NCBI RefSeq assembly: GCF_000717335.1
Contig: NZ_JNYZ01000012.1
Span: 124,001 to 188,000 of the forward strand
Reading direction: 5' to 3'
From: Amycolatopsis jejuensis
GTDB taxonomy: Bacteria; Actinomycetota; Actinomycetes; Mycobacteriales; Pseudonocardiaceae
Length of the DNA stretch: 64,000 nt
Shown here: positions 61,374 through 64,000 of the stretch, one piece after another
Numbering within the stretch: position 1 is the stretch's first letter
How the letters are laid out: each line of letters starts with the position of its first letter
The notes under the pieces: generated by a model
Told to the model about the DNA's origin: nothing
Databases searched by the model: none
What the model saw: only the letters and a program-made list of their open reading frames with translations
Made by a program: the position numbers and the translations under genes

Positions 61374-62489
61374 ATGACTGCACGACCTCCGTTCCGTGCC
61401 GATCATGTCGGGAGCCTGCTGCGTCCGCCGGTGCTGCGCGAGGCGCGGCGCGGCCACGCCGCCGGGGACATCACCGCCGAACAGCTGCGAGCCGTCGAGG
61501 ACGACGCGATCCGCGACGTCGTCAAGATGCAGAAAGCAGCCGGGCTGGCCTCCGCAACCGACGGCGAGTTCCGCCGGTCTTCATGGCACATGGACTTCAT
61601 CTACGCATTGGGTGGCATTTCCCGCAGCGACGAACGCCTGCACGTGAAATTCCACAACCTCGCCGGCGATCTGGAATTCAGTCCGCCGGGACTGCAGGTG
61701 GACGGAAAGGTGCGACTGGACGCACCGATCTTCGCCGACCATTTCGAGTTCTTGAAAGCGCACACCGATCCGGGCATCACGCCGAAACTCACCATCCCGT
61801 CACCGAGCATGGTCTATTACCGCGGCGGCCGGGCGGCAGTGAGCGAAACGGTGTACCCGGATCTGGGCGAATTCTTCACCGACCTGAGCGCGGCGTACGC
61901 GGCGCAGCTGAGCGCAATGGGTTCGCTCGGGTGCACGTATCTGCAGCTGGACGACACCAGTCTGGCGTACCTCAACGACCCGGCGCAACGGGAGCTCGTC
62001 GCGCGAATGGGCGGTGACCCGGACACCCTGCATTTGCGCAATATCGCAACGATCAATGCCGCACTGGCCGGGAAACCGGATGAGATGACGGTGACGACCC
62101 ATTTGTGCCGCGGGAATTTCCGTTCGTCGTGGGTGGCTTCGGGTGGTTACGAATTCGTCGCCGAGGCGGTATTCGGAGAGCTCGGGGTGGATGGGTTTTT
62201 CCTGGAGTACGACGATGAGCGTTCCGGTGGGTTCGAGCCCCTTCGGTTTGTGCCCGAGGGAAAGCGGGTGGTGCTCGGGCTGGTCACCACGAAACGGCCT
62301 GAGCTGGAAGATCCGGATGCATTGGTGCGGCGGATCGAGGAAGCCTCGCGGTATGTGGATATCGACCGGCTGTGCTTGTCCCCGCAGTGCGGATTTTCCT
62401 CCACCGAGGAAGGGAATGACCTCACGGCGAGTGATCAGCTGCGGAAGCTGGAGCTGATCGTGTCGACGGCGGAACGCGTGTGGGGCTGA
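61374..62489 (+). CDS. MetE-like methyltransferase, short form (YxjG type)
   Basis: This is a 371-residue protein matching the C-terminal half of cobalamin-independent methionine synthase. FRADHVGSLLRPP opens it, and zinc ligands are visible in THLCRGN near 243 (His, Cys) and SPQCGFSS near 341 (Cys), with a Glu near DGFFLEYD. Short forms of this kind are thought to recycle sulfur or methyl groups without the N-terminal domain. ATG 61365 is an equally possible start. It is divergent from the permease. Confidence 0.88.
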   Translation: MTARPPFRADHVGSLLRPPVLREARRGHAAGDITAEQLRAVEDDAIRDVVKMQKAAGLASATDGEFRRSSWHMDFIYALGGISRSDERLHVKFHNLAGDLEFSPPGLQVDGKVRLDAPIFADHFEFLKAHTDPGITPKLTIPSPSMVYYRGGRAAVSETVYPDLGEFFTDLSAAYAAQLSAMGSLGCTYLQLDDTSLAYLNDPAQRELVARMGGDPDTLHLRNIATINAALAGKPDEMTVTTHLCRGNFRSSWVASGGYEFVAEAVFGELGVDGFFLEYDDERSGGFEPLRFVPEGKRVVLGLVTTKRPELEDPDALVRRIEEASRYVDIDRLCLSPQCGFSSTEEGNDLTASDQLRKLELIVSTAERVWG

Positions 62490-62501
62490 CCGGTCTCCTG
62501 C

Positions 62502-62553
62502 ATTCCGTGAAGGGAACCATCACGGAATCTGATTCCCTCATGGTTCCCTTCAC
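62502..62553. repeat. Overlapping alternative hairpins between genes
   Basis: GTGAAGGGAACCAT (62507-62520) pairs perfectly with ATGGTTCCCTTCAC (62540-62553). ATTCCGTGA (62502-62510) can instead pair with TCACGGAAT (62520-62528). GGAATC and GATTCC give a third small stem inside. The structures are mutually exclusive. They may act as a terminator for the MetE-like gene. Confidence 0.75.
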
Positions 62554-62647
62554 CGCCGGACGGATCGCGTTCCGGGGATGAGCCCGGTCTCCTCGACGAT
62601 CTTGGCCTCCTGTGCTCAGATGGAGTCAGGATGTCGGGAGGAGAGAG

Positions 62648-63871
62648 ATGAGCACCGAGACCGTGCTAGTCATCGGCGCCGGACAGAGCGGATTCCAGAC
62701 CGCAGCGTCCTTGCGGGACAAGGGCTTCGCTGGACGGGTCGTGCTGGTCGGGGACGAACCCGGTGTCCCGTACCAGCGCCCGCCGCTGTCGAAGGCATAC
62801 CTGGCGGGCACCGCCGGGGTCGAGCACCTGCATCTGCGGCCGGAGGATTTCTTCGCGGAAAAGAACATCGAGCTCGTGCCGGGGCGCGTGGTCGCGATCG
62901 ACCGGGCGGCGGCGCAGGTCCGGCTCGAAGACGACACCACGCTCGGGTACGACCACTTGGTGCTGGCCACCGGCGCACGCAACCGCACATTGCCGGTACC
63001 CGGCGCCGACCTCACCGGCGTCCTGACCCTGCGCACCCGCCTGGACGCCGACAACCTGCGGTCCTCGCTGGACGCCGCACGCGAGGTAGTGGTGATCGGC
63101 GGCGGGTTCATCGGACTGGAATTCGCCGCGCACGCCGGACGTCCGGTCACCGTCGTCGAGGCGCAGGACCGCTTGATGGCGCGGGTCGCGTCACCGGAGA
63201 TTTCGGAGTTTTTCGCCGAACATCACCGGTCGGCCGGGCATACGGTGCTGCTGGGCACGGGCGTCACCGCGCTGCACGGTTCGGGGCGGGTCGAGTCCGT
63301 AGAGCTTTCCGACGGACGACGGCTACCTGCGGACCTCGTGGTGGTCGCGGTCGGCGTCCTGCCGGAGACGACGCTCGCCGCCGCGGCCGGGCTCACGGTG
63401 CACAACGGCGTCGTCGTGGACGAGCATCTGCGCACCGAAGACCCGCAGATCTTCGCAATCGGCGACTGCGCGTCCTTCCCGTGCGTGCAAGCGGGCAGTG
63501 TGGTGCGGCTGGAATCGGTGCAGAACGCCGTCGACCAGGCCCGATCGGTAGCCGCGGCAATCACCGGAGAACCGGCGCGCTACGACAGCCTCCCGTGGTT
63601 CTGGACCGACCAGACCGGCGCAAAACTGCAGATCGCAGGCATCCTGGGCGCCGCCGATCGCACCGTACTGACCGGCGATCGCGCCGATGGCCGCTTCTCG
63701 GTGCTGTCCTTCCGCGACGACGTCCTGATCGCGGTGGAATCGGTCAACCGCCCGCCGGACCACATCGCCGCCCGCCGCCTGTTCGCCGCGGATCCGCGGC
63801 CGGGGTACGCGGATCTGGCGGCGAGTTCATTCGATCTGAAGGCGCATGTGAAATCCCGTTCGGCGGCTTGA
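62648..63871 (+). CDS. FAD-dependent ferredoxin/rubredoxin reductase-like oxidoreductase
   Basis: This is a 407-residue protein with the FAD motif VLVIGAGQSGFQTAASL at the N-terminus, PYQRPPLSKAYL near 43 (as in putidaredoxin and rhodocoxin reductases), the NAD motif VVVIGGGFIGLEFAAH near 147, and IFAIGDCASFP near 275. A C-terminal reductase domain follows. It probably passes electrons from NADH to a ferredoxin serving a cytochrome P450 or dioxygenase not in this window. GGAGGAG lies before ATG 62648. Confidence 0.92.
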   Translation: MSTETVLVIGAGQSGFQTAASLRDKGFAGRVVLVGDEPGVPYQRPPLSKAYLAGTAGVEHLHLRPEDFFAEKNIELVPGRVVAIDRAAAQVRLEDDTTLGYDHLVLATGARNRTLPVPGADLTGVLTLRTRLDADNLRSSLDAAREVVVIGGGFIGLEFAAHAGRPVTVVEAQDRLMARVASPEISEFFAEHHRSAGHTVLLGTGVTALHGSGRVESVELSDGRRLPADLVVVAVGVLPETTLAAAAGLTVHNGVVVDEHLRTEDPQIFAIGDCASFPCVQAGSVVRLESVQNAVDQARSVAAAITGEPARYDSLPWFWTDQTGAKLQIAGILGAADRTVLTGDRADGRFSVLSFRDDVLIAVESVNRPPDHIAARRLFAADPRPGYADLAASSFDLKAHVKSRSAA

Positions 63872-63900
63872 CGGGGGCCAGTACGTAGCTTCGGCCGCTC

Positions 63901-63956
63901 CACATGCTCACTCACATGCTCACTGGAGGTAGAGTGAGCATGTGAGTGAGCATGTG
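63901..63956. promoter_or_regulatory. Large perfect inverted repeat with tandem 12-mers (operator)
   Basis: The left arm (63901-63924) is two copies of CACATGCTCACT and the right arm (63933-63956) is two copies of AGTGAGCATGTG, making a perfect 24-bp-armed palindrome with an 8-bp spacer, GGAGGTAG. It ends eight bases before the start of the gene entering the window's right edge, so it should be that gene's operator. Confidence 0.85.
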
Positions 63957-63964
63957 GGGGCTTG

Positions 63965-64000
63965 ATGCTGGACGACGAGCTGGCGGAGATCATCCGCAAC
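63965..64000 (+). CDS. Start of a gene cut by the window end, possible regulator
   Basis: Only 12 residues are visible (MLDDELAEIIRN) after a GGGGG-containing stretch. Placement immediately downstream of a large operator suggests an autoregulated transcription factor. A TTG at 63962 is an alternative start. Too little remains to assign a family. Confidence 0.45.
   Translation, partial: MLDDELAEIIRN

Noticed and set aside
59720..62017. Long plus-strand frame opposite the permease gene
   Set aside because: The charged, repetitive product mirrors the hydrophobic permease codons. The permease motifs on the minus strand are clear.

Overview
The window comes from a high-GC actinomycete of the Pseudonocardiales, most like Amycolatopsis. 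This is inferred from the GC-rich codon use, a glnX-glnH-pknG operon, a mycothiol-type maleylpyruvate isomerase-fold enzyme, a SigE-type sigma cluster, and an integrative conjugative element of the actinomycete (AICE) type in a tRNA-Phe gene. No species call was possible without a database search.

Layout. 1-7989: a divergent PucR/GAF regulator and a four-gene catabolic operon. The operon encodes a HyuA-like ATPase subunit, a HyuB-like subunit carrying a C-terminal acetone-carboxylase-gamma-like tail, a class III CoA-transferase and a crotonase. It reads as carboxylation or ring opening of an unknown carbonyl/lactam substrate, followed by CoA chemistry. 8130-14540: a polymorphic-toxin island with a type VII-type toxin and immunity pair, a broken RHS-HINT-toxin gene with its own candidate immunity gene, and a decayed tyrosine integrase facing tRNA-Lys. 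14742-17785: divergent hydroxyacid-oxoacid transhydrogenase-like and thiamine-diphosphate enzymes. 17786-19921: 2.1 kb with almost no credible gene, made of degenerate repeats and a 23-bp minisatellite, ending in a cold-shock gene.

20148-36300: chromosomal housekeeping and regulation. It holds a copper chaperone, a methyltransferase, an AcoX-like NAD-kinase-fold protein, the GlnX/GlnH/PknG amino-acid-sensing operon, a thioesterase, an MHS-family transporter, a three-gene sigma/membrane/secreted operon, an L,D-transpeptidase, and a second cold-shock gene. The second csp gene shares a leader element with the first and is also next to a repeat block. 36660-36925: tRNA Glu-Asp-Phe cluster.

36884-48639: an 11.8-kb AICE bounded by a perfect 43-bp duplication of the tRNA-Phe 3' half. 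One strand carries the int-xis pair, an AT-rich nested palindrome array, a two-part replication module (DUF3987-like ATPase plus DnaB-N-like protein), TraB-type FtsK translocase, small membrane spread-like proteins, a sigma-like protein with an extra HTH, and a small HTH protein. The opposite strand carries a GntR-type regulator overlapping a HAD phosphatase.

48651-64000: chromosome again, with a mycothiol-type enzyme, a secreted serine protease, a DprA-like/ComF-like overlapping pair, a YciI protein, arylamine N-acetyltransferase, a PAS-GGDEF-EAL protein, a rhomboid-like membrane protein, an acetyltransferase with a PLP decarboxylase, a purine permease, a MetE-like (YxjG-type) enzyme, an FAD reductase, and a 24-bp-armed operator in front of a gene cut by the window end. 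All family assignments rest on reading motifs and on remembered families; no search was run.
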